DNA from: Glomus cerebriforme
Lineage: Eukaryota; Glomeromycota; Glomeromycetes; Glomerales; Glomeraceae
Direction of reading: 5' to 3'
Assembly: GCA_003550305.1 (NCBI GenBank)
Contig: QKYT01000827.1
Coordinates: forward strand, 32,349-46,528
DNA length: 14,180 bases
Shown here: piece by piece, positions 1-9,419 of the stretch
Numbering within the stretch: the stretch's first letter is position 1
Layout of the letters: each line of letters begins with the position of its first letter
Made by a program: the position numbers and the translations under genes
The notes under the pieces: generated by a model
The model's database searches: none
What the model was told of the DNA's origin: nothing
The model's input: only the letters and a program-made list of their open reading frames with translations

Positions 1-134
1 TTTCTTTGTTTCTTGTAAAAAATAAAGGATTTTTGACGCAATTATAATAATTTTTTATATACATAATTATACATAAGTATTGTTCAAATTTATATATAAA
101 TGAAATTAAAAAATAAAAAAAATATTAATTAATT

Positions 135-314
135 ATGAATTATAATTATTTTTCTGATCAACCAAATCCAAATTGTACAAGATGTATTAATTTGAAAAAA
201 AATTGTGGCTGTTCTTGGAATGGAATGACTAGAATACCTTATGATCTTTCTCGACCTTTAAATACCCATCCTCCACCTACTTTTAATCAATATAATCATC
301 TTTCAAAAATGTAA
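135..314 (+). CDS. Small four-cysteine ORF, 59 aa, unrecognised
   Basis: An uninterrupted ATG-to-TAA frame encodes 59 residues. I do not recognise the family. The visible content is a cysteine cluster at residues 14, 17, 24 and 26 (spacing CX2C-X6-CXC, NCTRCINLKKNCGC), which could bind a metal, followed by Trp28 and a proline-rich tail (RPLNTHPPPTF, residues 40-50). There is no hydrophobic N-terminal signal peptide and no membrane segment. The codons use varied third positions rather than being low-complexity AT, and the ATG has an A at -3 after an AT-rich leader, so real coding is plausible. It could be a complete small protein, or a first exon or relic of a larger gene; I saw no convincing continuation downstream. 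Confidence 0.4.
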   Translation: MNYNYFSDQPNPNCTRCINLKKNCGCSWNGMTRIPYDLSRPLNTHPPPTFNQYNHLSKM

Positions 315-905
315 ACCATTTTTTTACGATACACGACTATTACAAATGATTTTTGGATAGATCAATCACCTAATAGTACAAAAGATTCATAAATTTGTGC
401 TCAACTCAAATTCTGCAAGATTCATCAAAGTAATTAATTTAATTAAATATACACATCATTTTTAGAATAACATATTTTAAATCCATCATTTTTGATTATT
501 ATATGCTTTACAACATTTTACGACCACTTTCAAATGAGAACTAACTATCATTTCATAAAAATAATAGCATATATGATGGTGGACGGTTATGTAATTAATT
601 CACTTCCTGAACCACTTGCTCTCTAATCAGCAATACCACGTTTATACTACTTTTATAACTGAAATCAAAATCTTATTTTTAGAAATTAATTTATATTTAC
701 CAGTTACACTTACTTTATATTATTTACGCTTATGCTTGTCTTAAAATGCGAATCAAAAACAATCAAAAAAACAATTCTAAAAAAAAGAAGAAAAAAAACA
801 AAAAAAAAAAATTTTTTATCATTTTATTATTTTAAAGAATTTTTTTTTTTATACACCAAATTTAGCTTCATTATAGCGAAGGAATAACTAATTGTTAGCT
901 AGGCG
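315..905. other. Intergenic AT-rich stretch with purine and pyrimidine tracts
   Basis: No gene is visible. The most notable part is about 770-852, where long A/AAG-rich runs are followed directly by ATTTTTT and poly-T runs. This gives a large potential A-tract/T-tract hairpin just upstream of the 906 reading frame. It could be a nucleosome-depleted promoter tract, but no specific promoter element is recognisable. Confidence 0.4.
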
Positions 906-1681
906 ATGCTAAAGGTATTGCACCCATCTAAAACAGAATTAGAAAACAAAAAAACCAAATTCATTCTCAAAAAAAAAACAAAAGTGATAGTAGATGCAGC
1001 GCAAGAACTTATATATTCGAATGAACATAGTAATATCATTACCATTAAAGATGATGAAGATGATGAAAACGATGAAGATATTAAAGATCAATCTATAAAA
1101 AATTTCCTTAATTCTAAGATGGTATCATGATATGTTATAATAATGTTCTTTTATAGATTACTCTCGACTACAAAAATTTATTCCAAGATTTGGGATTGGT
1201 CAAAAAAAAGTAAATTAAATTATGTTTGCACGCTTGAATTTGAATTAGATACACCATTTGCAGAGGGTATCATATTATTTATCACAATTAGAATCTCTTA
1301 GAACTCAAGAAAGTATTACTACTTATATTTATTTTTTTATTTTTTTTCCCAATAATTCAGGCGGAATGCGTCAAGCATTTATTGTGAACGTAACCGAAAT
1401 GATCAGTTATTTAATAATAAAACCAAATCAAACAGAACTTTCAGATTAAAATAATCTGAAAACTTATTAAAAACTGCCCGATATTTAAAGAATAAAGAAC
1501 TGAAGTTGAAGAAGATGATGAAGAATCAAAGTTAAAGAACGAAAATGAAGGGCAATTACATCACTATTACATCCCAAACGAATACCACCAAAGAATCGAA
1601 GAAGAAAGGGTAATTACATTCCAAACGAAAATCAAAATCAAAGATCAAGAAATCAATAGCAAAGAAAACGAAATATATTAA
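906..1681 (+). pseudogene. Broken or unresolved coding region, charged hypothetical protein
   Basis: Three open segments follow one another in three frames. Segment 1 (906-1127) starts at ATG and reads MLKVLHPSKTELENKKTK, then an acidic run (KDDEDDENDEDIKD), and meets TGA at 1128. The same frame then reopens and reads WDWSKKSKLNYVCTLEFEL up to about 1266. Segment 2 continues one frame over from about 1264 to 1449 with SQLESLRTQESITTYIYFF and RQAFIVNVTEMISYL, which looks like real protein sequence. Segment 3 (1496-1681) is a 61-codon E/K/D-rich frame. A 66-nt intron at 1122-1187 (GTATCA...CCAAG) would remove the TGA in frame. The shift near 1266 has no plausible intron, since the only GT-AG pair there is 25 nt apart, so a frameshift is likelier. 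I read it as a decayed gene, perhaps a repeated family of this genome; function is unknown. Confidence 0.5.
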
Positions 1682-2187
1682 GATTAAGAAAATGAATATA
1701 TTAAATTAAAGATTAAAAAAACGAAGGTATGAAATCAAAGGTTAATAACCGAAATCGAAAAAAAAATAAAGATTAAATCATAGAAAAATTGAAAATGAAT
1801 ACAAAAATACACCTGACCTAAAACGAGGAAAAAAGAAAGAAAAAAAAGACTGTTAGTTAAAGAAAGAAAATCCATACACCTGAACCGTTGCTAGGTCGTC
1901 AAACTAAAACTTCGAAAAATCTACAAAAAAGGAAGTAAAAATTAGTTTACTGAAATTAACAAAAGAAATGAAAGATGCACATCTCGGGTTCGTCAACGAA
2001 TAAATTTTCACTTGTGTGGAAAAAAAAAATTTAAGTCCTCGACCTTGAGATATATAGTAAAATGGAACATGATAAGTGTGACACCGATGACAAATTTTAT
2101 ATAATCGCGTGCTCTTGATTACTTTGGAAATTGGCAGGCGTGTGGCAAAAAAGCACGTTTTTTGATCCCCATTAAGGTGTAGGTAGT
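1682..2187. other. Purine-rich decaying stretch, no gene
   Basis: From 1682 to about 1980 the plus strand stays strongly purine-rich (AAA/GAA/AAG) and short open bits read like lysine/glutamate-rich peptide (for example IENEYKNTPDLKRGKKKEKK near 1785-1845) but are cut by many stops. This looks like a degraded continuation of the acidic/basic tail at 1496-1681. From 1980 to 2187 the composition becomes mixed and slightly GC-richer, without any reading frame worth calling. Confidence 0.35.
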
Positions 2188-2324
2188 GCTAAATGTCACC
2201 GCAAATGATGATCACCACACCTGCATTAGAATGGAATTTTGGGCAAAGTTTTATTCCATTCTTAATTCTGCCCGAAATTCCACCCTGATGCTTGCAGTGA
2301 CAATCACCTGCGGTGATATTTAGC
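2188..2324. mobile_element. Foldback (MITE-like) element, 137 bp
   Basis: The two ends are inverted copies: GCTAAATGTCACCGCA at 2188-2203 and TGCGGTGATATTTAGC at 2309-2324, matching at 15 of 16 positions. The similarity continues inward, with GGAATTTTGGGCAAA on the left against the complement of TCTGCCCGAAATTCC on the right. Nearly the whole element could therefore fold into one long imperfect hairpin. There is no coding capacity. This is the structure of a non-autonomous terminal-inverted-repeat element. I could not identify a target-site duplication, and the parent transposon is unknown. The right arm contains TGACAATCACC, a word shared with the element at 6713-7102. Confidence 0.6.
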
Positions 2325-3087
2325 AATTTTCGTTTTAGCAGAATAGCATTTATTAATAATATTAAGTATAAATTAAGCTACTATCATCATTTCCGACAAT
2401 AAGTACTTTATATAACGTTTACTAGGCAAGTGGCTGAACGAAAAAAACGTTCATATATGCATAATTGCATAACCCCAACATTTTTATAAATTTCGAGATC
2501 TTCAATGCACACACCCTATAAGATTTAAATAAATTACCATTTAATTAAATTTGGAGAAATTAAGAATTTGAGGAATTTTCAATTTATTAGAAATTGCAAT
2601 AAAAGAAATTTATTATTTTATGAAAATATTTTGAAAATAGAAATAGGAGCAACTATTTCAATATATACTGACAAGTTTTTTAACAAATAAATTACAAATG
2701 TTAATTGTAGATTTTTCAACAATTATAGTTGGAAAGAATTATATAATCTTTGGATTAAACTTAAGTAGCACATCACGAAATTTTTAGGTTTGATCGATCT
2801 ATAATACCATGTACTGTAGGTCAACGTGGAACTCTATGAAACTACACATTTATTAGATTGCCGTATATCAGCAGAATATGTAGAATTCATCTACAGGTTT
2901 ATTGCAGAATTCAAGAAATTATTAATAGCGCAGTATAACTATACAAAAATATATCAATATACAGTAAATATTAAATGAAGACAATACTTTATTAATTGCT
3001 TTAACTCAAGATATATTCATATAAAAAAATTAAATAGTACATTAGTTAGATTGCAAGATATAACATATTAACAGTTAATATTATTAA
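2325..3087. other. AT-rich intergenic DNA, no supported gene
   Basis: Mostly AT-rich with no gene I can support. The only open stretch is a 52-codon ATG-less frame at 2820-2978 (it contains LLDCRISAEYVEFIYRF), bounded by TAG and TGA. It could be a coding relic or chance. Small hairpins occur at about 2437-2453 (GAACG, A7 loop, CGTTC) and 2457-2472 (TATGCA TAAT TGCATA). A perfect palindrome with 10-bp arms (ACAGTTAATA, T, TATTAACTGT) sits at 3071-3091, right at the edge of the next repeat element. Confidence 0.35.
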
Positions 3088-3260
3088 CTGTTGTATCTCA
3101 AATGTAGCCGTGTCCTAAATCCAACTTGGGATATCCCAAATCGATCCTATGTCCGAAATTTAACCATATCCCAAATCAAACTATTAGATTTTAAATGTTT
3201 AACGTCTCAAACTACCATCTAAGACTGGGTTAGTTTGGGACATGGCAGAGTTTGGGTTAA
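3088..3260 (+). mobile_element. Inverted-repeat element, copy 1
   Basis: This non-coding copy of about 173 bp matches, in opposite orientation, the element at 13592-13757. The best core, 3188-3231, agrees with the complement of 13656-13699 at 42 of 44 positions. It begins with CTGTTGTA and is full of the word TCCCAAAT/TTTGGG in both orientations, so that its halves are partly complementary (CCAACTTGGG, GTTTGGGACATGGC). The right end has lost the TACAACAG terminus seen in the other copy. I infer a MITE-like repeat family; no transposase or clear target duplication is visible. Confidence 0.6.
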
Positions 3261-4297
3261 TGGATAAATAAATAACTAGAAAAGCTTATGAAAAAACTAG
3301 AGATATGAATTGTTATTGACAAACTCAAAGAAAAACTTGCTATAGCAGGTAGCACATAGCCTCAGACAGTAGGAATTGCTAGTTTTAGTAAGTCTTCAGG
3401 AAAAAAAAACTAATAATAGCAGAAGAAACATATAAATACTAATAATATAGTAGAAGATCGCTTAGATTGAGAATCAATAGCATGAGAGGGTCAACAACAG
3501 AAGTAGAACATATGAAGATTGATAATAATAAGCCAAAAAAGAAAGAAGGCAAATCAACATCTTACTAGATGTGCAACAAGACGTCACAGCCAAAATTATT
3601 TGCTGTGCAAAGACATAGCCATAATTACAGCCACAAACTTCACTATTTTAGATAAAAATATCATGTGTTACGGGTATCTTTAATTAGAAAAATTAAATAT
3701 ATGACACAGCAACAAAACTTTTCATGATAAATAAATACAATGATTTTTTTTTCTCTAAAATATAAGAATCATAATAAGATTATTACAATGATTTAAATAA
3801 GAATACTAAGAAATTCAATAAAATCTAAGAATCCACATAAATCTTTCTCAAAAGCTCTAAGAAATTAAAAAAAAAAACATTCAAAACCAATTGCTCTATA
3901 TCTATATCATGAAGGTTAGGCAAACAATGCATACCTGTTAAGAAATTGGAAGCTTTAATACCATATACTGTATATTTATGAAAGCAAATATTTGATTATG
4001 AATCTTATAAAATTGAAAATTTTTTTATAAAATACTGAAATTAGTGAATAAAATTATAGTTGTATTATAAAACCGCTCAGTTACTATGTCTATAACAATT
4101 TATAATATTAATAATTATATATAAATGATCAGAAAAAATATACAGATTTTTAGCATTCATTTATATAGACTAAATTCTAAAAAGAATAAATATATCAGGA
4201 ATGACATATTAACACAAGATTTATTAAGAAATATTTATGCTATTTAATTTAATGGCTCTCCATCTGATTATATATTTTAGAAAAAGTATGAAAATAG
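3261..4297. other. AT-rich intergenic DNA, nothing supported
   Basis: I see no gene, RNA or mobile element that I can support. Around 3420-3570 the plus strand is purine-rich with a short basic frame (containing KIDNNKPKKKEGKS) that ends after 28 codons and resembles simple-sequence coding noise. The remainder is AT-rich with scattered stops in all frames. Confidence 0.4.
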
Positions 4298-4441
4298 GCA
4301 ACATGTTTTTTTAAAGATTTATACAATTCTGCAGAATCTTCACTAAATAAAGGTGGTCGACCATTTTCAGAAGTATGGGACAGACATATGATAAAAGGTT
4401 CATCAACCAATTGTATTAATATTTTAAAAGATAGGTGGTAA
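4298..4441 (+). pseudogene. Short coding relic, possibly BED-finger/hAT-like
   Basis: A 47-codon stretch open between stops and without its own start reads ...NKGGRPFSEVWDRHMIKGSS... before a TAA at 4439. The pattern GRP-(F/Y)-S-x-V-W-(D/E)-x-H-x-x-K-G resembles the start of the BED-type zinc finger carried by hAT-family transposases in fungi, but the cysteine and histidine ligands that should follow are absent here. The same frame resumes briefly (LVRDGHYYQKY) after the stop. I infer a small decayed transposon fragment, and the match is short enough to be coincidence. Confidence 0.25.
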
Positions 4442-4885
4442 TTGGTTAGAGATGGTCATTATTATCAAAAGTATTAAATCTCAAAGAAAATAATATCTAG
4501 AGAATGTTAAACCAATTTACAAATGAATCAAGAAGGAATTTATAAAGAATTTCAAATCGAACTGAAGTTGAATGTTTGATATAAAATGGATTACTTTGGG
4601 AAAGTTTCTATTAATTCTATTTCAAAGAAACGAAGAAAATATTTTCACCCTATTTCACCAACCAATTGAATATGCTTAGATATTCTTGAAGATAAGAATG
4701 TGAAATAACATAATTGTATTACTATTCTTTATTTATTCTAGCTCAGATAATAGAATTCAATTGTATTCGCAAAATTTTTCAAATGGAATCAATTGAATTG
4801 CTAGAAATTTATGAAATATTTGATATGTAAACTAATCTAAAATATCAACAGGATGAATATCCTTATATTCTTTATACTGTATGTT
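4442..4885. other. AT-rich intergenic DNA, possible further relic
   Basis: There is no intact gene. A short frame near 4586-4670 (MDYFGKVSINSISKKRRK, closing at a TGA) may be decayed coding sequence continuous with the relic before it, but it has no recognisable family match. Confidence 0.25.
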
Positions 4886-5115
4886 ATAGATTATGTTAAT
4901 AGGGTGATTATTCTAACTTTTATAATAGATTTAGTTTAATAAGATGATTATTCTACTTTATAATAGATTTAGTTTAGGGTAATTATTCTACCTTCTATAA
5001 TAGATTTAGTTTAATAGGGTGATTATTCTTTATATGATACTGTCTATAATATAGATTTAGTTATATAATATTATTATCCTTTATATAATTCTATATTTAT
5101 ATAGATTCAGTTTAT
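4886..5115. repeat. Short AT-rich tandem repeat, about 38-bp unit
   Basis: The phrase ATAGATTTAGTTTAATAGGG, followed by TGATTATTCTACTTTTATA, recurs head-to-tail with starts at 4886, 4925, 4963 and 5000 (spacing 39, 38, 37). Two more diverged units start at 5051 and 5101 (spacing 51 and 50). The units differ by small indels and substitutions, so this is an ageing minisatellite. It has no coding content and no known function. Confidence 0.7.
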
Positions 5116-6712
5116 ATAAGCATTTAAAATACTTAAAATAACTCTTTTATTCTAATTCTAATTATTAGAAGGAACTTGTATTAAAGTACTAAAACGAAAA
5201 TAGTAATAATTAAAAGTAATAATAATAGTTATGCATTTTATTAGAATATTGAGATTATAAGGAAGTTTCAAAATCTGAAAGATGAACTATTGGCTACAAT
5301 CCGTTTGTACATTAGAAGTAGAATATACAGTATAATATTTAGAATCAAAATACATTGAGGAATTAAAAATCATAATCCTCTTGTGTTTATCAAAACTATA
5401 TCCAATAAACTAAAAAAGAATAAATTTTTGTATAAATTTTGCATTTTATTTGTCAATTTTCTTAACAATCATCATTTATTTAAATTTACAGTTAAGCAAG
5501 TTTTTCTTGATATTACTTTATCATGAAACAAACTTTCCAAATAAAGATTTTAAATTAATATATTAATTATTATACGTTGTTTCTTTATCATGAAATGTCA
5601 TGGTTTGAACTATTTTGCTAGTTAAATATTAATTACTAACAATACTGGAAAATAGAACCAAGATGAGATAATTAAAATAATCAGACAGTTTTGGATAATA
5701 TTGTTTAAGTATATTACCCATTGTTATTAACTGATTTGATTTTGGTTTCTTGTAATTTAAGTCCTCCGAGGTGAATGAATCAAGGGGATTATATTTTAAC
5801 CATTTTTTGGTAATGATCCAGTCTTCTTATTTAATGTACAGATATAACGAAGATAATTTAGAATTTAGAATTATGTAGAAATTCACGGAAGGTTTTCGCT
5901 TGAAATACTTGTGATGCCCATTTTCTAATATTGAATATTCATACCAAACTCATTGAAAAAATTAAATTTTAATTGACTTACTAAATTATATGATTTAATA
6001 TTAAGATATGTCAACATAATAATAGATGGTTAAAAAAATTATGATTATAATTTCAGCCAAAATTTCATATATCGATGAAATTTTTATTTTAAATTTGTAA
6101 CTTTATCAATTTTCATTTATTTATCAATTATATACAAATATTTGCTAACATTTAAATTGAAATAAAGATAATTAATCATTTTAATACTTTCTTCTGAGCT
6201 ATTCTTCTTTCTGATAAAATGCTTAAAGGAATGTCATTAAGACCAAATACTACTGATTTTGAAAAAGATAATATAAGATCTTTAATAGTTCCACTTTGAT
6301 CAATTATATACAGGTACATGTTAATATTAAATTATTAAAATGGTAAATCATAAATTCTTAACCTTCAGGTATGATGTTTTCCAATCACAATCACAATAAT
6401 TATCACTAATCTTGAATATAATAATTATATCATTTATATGCATTCAAATTTTATTTTAAAAAAGAACTAATCATAGTATTATTTGAAGTTAAATTGCATA
6501 AAAAAGAAAATTGCAAATTAAATTGATTAAAATTAAAAGAGATAGCTCAAAAAAATAGAATTTGTTAAAGTAAATAGCTAAATAACAAATTTATTCAGCA
6601 TTATTGAAGATTTAATGAATATAAAATATAAATATCTCTAGCATAAAATGTCATACATTCTATTAAAAAATTTTAAATTTATTGTAATTAATTTCTTTGG
6701 GTATTGCTTTAT
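5116..6712. other. 1.6-kb AT-rich gene desert
   Basis: No gene is supportable on either strand. The longest hint is a 26-residue ATG frame at 6219-6299 (MLKGMSLRPNTTDFEKDN), too short to interpret. A hairpin with perfect 10-bp arms (AAAATTTCAT, loop ATATCG, ATGAAATTTT) lies at 6059-6084. Otherwise the stretch is low-complexity AT-rich DNA. Confidence 0.4.
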
Positions 6713-7102
6713 CTCACTGGTGGTGATTCTCACTACTGGTGATTTCAACCACCAATCTAATAATTTTTATAGTTTTTATATTAAAATTATATTTTTGTAA
6801 AAATTTAAGCTAACTATTTAATCACCTTACTATATGTAAATTTGCAAGAAGAAAAAATTTTTCTTATGTTAGAAAAGCTGTTGTTCTGATAGGTTTTGAG
6901 GGAAATATGGAAATTCGATTTTTACAAATTTGTTTTTTATTTTAAGAAAAAAATTTAATTAAAAAATTTGAAATTTTAGTGCGATTTATATCCAAACATA
7001 TTTATCTAAACCTTATTATTTAAATTATTTGAAATATAAAAGCCAAAATTATGATGGAATTAAGCGGTGACAATCACCGGTAGTGACAATCACCGCGATG
7101 AG
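6713..7102. mobile_element. Foldback (MITE-like) element with duplicated terminal motif, 390 bp
   Basis: The left end (6713-6753) and right end (7064-7102) are inverted relatives of about 40 bp. The left reads GGTGATTCTCACTACTGGTG; the complement of the right reads GGTGATTGTCACTACCGGTG. The outer edges CTCAC and GATGAG also correspond. Each end holds two copies of the same word. On the right these are exact: GTGACAATCACCG at 7067-7079 and again at 7083-7095, a 16-bp period. The interior is AT-rich and non-coding. Duplicated subterminal words of this kind are typical transposase binding sites, so I infer a non-autonomous DNA transposon. No convincing target-site duplication is visible. Confidence 0.6.
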
Positions 7103-7283
7103 TATTGTAATAAAAATCTTTTTTTATTGAAATAAATGTCAGTCCAAATCGCTAGTGAATTTTTTATCATTTTTGCAATGGTATGCAATATTTTGTATTA
7201 CATTATCTAATCTTTATATGGTTATCCATTTATTGTTAATGTTATAATAGACAATCAAGAAATACAAAGTTATTAATATCTAG
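7103..7283. other. AT-rich spacer
   Basis: AT-rich spacer between two repeat patches; nothing coding or structured is visible. Confidence 0.4.
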
Positions 7284-7440
7284 GGATGTTAATGTTCTGT
7301 TCCGGTCTTTAATCAGTCTGCTGGTGGATCGGGCCAAATTATAGTTCTGGCCCGAATTATAAATTTTGTGTAACATTTGCATAACACCAAAGATTTTGCG
7401 GCGGCTGAATATTTATCCGAAGTCTGTGTAATAATTTGGG
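7284..7440. repeat. GC-richer interspersed-repeat fragment
   Basis: This patch stands out from its surroundings by composition (TTCCGGTC, GGATCGGGCC, CTGGCCCG, GCGGCGG). It holds a hairpin with perfect 7-bp arms, CGGGCCA at 7330-7336 and TGGCCCG at 7348-7354, and two near-direct copies of CCAAATTATAG/CCGAATTATAA. The opening AGGGATGTTAATGTTC followed by CCGG-rich sequence resembles dispersed repeats I associate with these fungal genomes, but that is recollection and not a search result. No far-end inverted partner was found, so it is probably a truncated copy. Confidence 0.35.
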
Positions 7441-8028
7441 TCGGCACTATAAATTTGCCTGATTATATCTAACTATTCTCTATATCCCATTTTATTAGAA
7501 AATTGCAGATGAACTGAATTAAATTAAAACTTAAACTAACGAATCTTGATTTCCAAGGTGATAAATCTCAAAGTTTTATGTAATTAAATTTTAGCGAAGC
7601 AAATTGTTATTTCCGTACTAATTAGTTCGGAGTAACTAAATATGTTTGTGCTTATGAGGCGCAGTGTTGATTTTTATAGTTTTCATCAAGCAATTTCACA
7701 CTATTTTTACATCAATTATTGGTTTGCAATTAATTGCCGTATCACAACATTATGTATTGTATATACGGACTTTTAAATATACTAACCTAAAAGATTGTCC
7801 TTAGGATCAAACGTACAATATAAAACCTTGTCATATGATCTAGTGCAACGCATAAAAAAACAATTTCATAAAATAGAATCATAAGAAAATTTGTTTTTTG
7901 ATAACAGCCTACTTTCTTTTTTAGATTCTTTAATAATAATAAACTTCCTTTATTTTAGCTCAAAATATTTATAAATTCTCACCACAACGAAATTTTCAGA
8001 TTAATTTTTCTCCTTTCTTTTCAGCAAA
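7441..8028. promoter_or_regulatory. Upstream region of the E2-like gene
   Basis: There is no gene. Just before the start codon are three pyrimidine tracts ending in AG (TACTTTCTTTTTTAG ending at 7924, CTTCCTTTATTTTAG ending at about 7959, and TTCTCCTTTCTTTTCAG ending at 8024). The last sits only 4 bases before the ATG and looks exactly like a 3' splice site. This suggests either an intron in the 5' leader or a pyrimidine-rich core promoter. Which one cannot be decided from sequence alone. Confidence 0.35.
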
Positions 8029-8970
<942 letters not shown>

Positions 8971-9107
8971 AGTTATACATAATTATTAACATAATATTGG
9001 TTTACTTTAAAAGAAATAGTAAAATATAGTGGAATGCAAAAAAATTTATATTGTAACAAATAGTTAAAATGTACGTATGATATTGAATTTATTCTGTTGA
9101 ACAAGTA

Positions 9108-9117
9108 AATAAATAAA
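9108..9117 (+). terminator. Candidate poly(A) signal of the E2-like gene
   Basis: Two overlapping AATAAA hexamers (9108-9113 and 9112-9117) lie about 140 nt after the TGA of the E2-like gene, a reasonable 3' UTR length. In AT-rich DNA this hexamer also arises by chance. Confidence 0.4.
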
Positions 9118-9131
9118 TATTCATTTTTACA

Positions 9132-9224
9132 CGTTGAGTACGTTGAGTATACGATGCGTTAGAAATGCATCCACAGGGCATTTCTGAAATCTGTGACAGG
9201 TCCGACAGATTGTGGCGCAGAAAA
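9132..9224. repeat. Double-hairpin patch
   Basis: Two perfect stem-loops stand side by side: AGAAATGC (9161-9168) with GCATTTCT (9178-9185), and AATCTGT (9188-9194) with ACAGATT (9205-9211). Near-complementary words TGCG and CGCA frame the pair, and a short direct repeat ACGTTGAGT/ACGTTGAGT precedes it from 9131. The patch is GC-richer than its surroundings. It may be a fragment of a foldback repeat, and no RNA family is recognisable. Confidence 0.4.
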
Positions 9225-9419
9225 AATCACAAAAAAAAACTACTGTATTATAATTTTTTTAAAATACACTATATAGATGTAATTTTTTTGCCCTTCATTT
9301 TACTTAGAGTGCCAAAGGTGGTTTAAATATCATTGTTGACTTATTCAACAAAGACTTTAATATATAACAATTGTCTTTACCGATCCTTGAATTTAGCGAA
9401 AATAAAGTCAAAAATAATC
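9225..9419. other. AT-rich spacer
   Basis: AT-rich spacer with no reading frame or structure worth calling. Confidence 0.4.

Noticed and set aside
1267..1291. 25-nt GT-AG intron restoring the frame of the 906-1449 region
   Set aside because: It is too short for a spliceosomal intron in fungi, so a single-base frameshift is the simpler reading. It is listed only as something to check.
2820..2978. 52-codon ATG-less open stretch
   Set aside because: It has no start, no family resemblance I can name and no flanking coding partner. It is not strong enough for a gene call.
3071..3091. Palindrome read as a transcription terminator
   Set aside because: A hairpin terminator is a bacterial concept; this is intron-bearing eukaryotic DNA, and no gene ends here.
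4886..5115. Tandem repeat considered as a CRISPR array
   Set aside because: Units are contiguous and diverged, without unique spacers between conserved repeats, and the genome is eukaryotic.
9161..9211. Hairpin pair considered as a tRNA
   Set aside because: There is no acceptor stem, no TTCGANNC-like T loop and no anticodon arm in the correct order.
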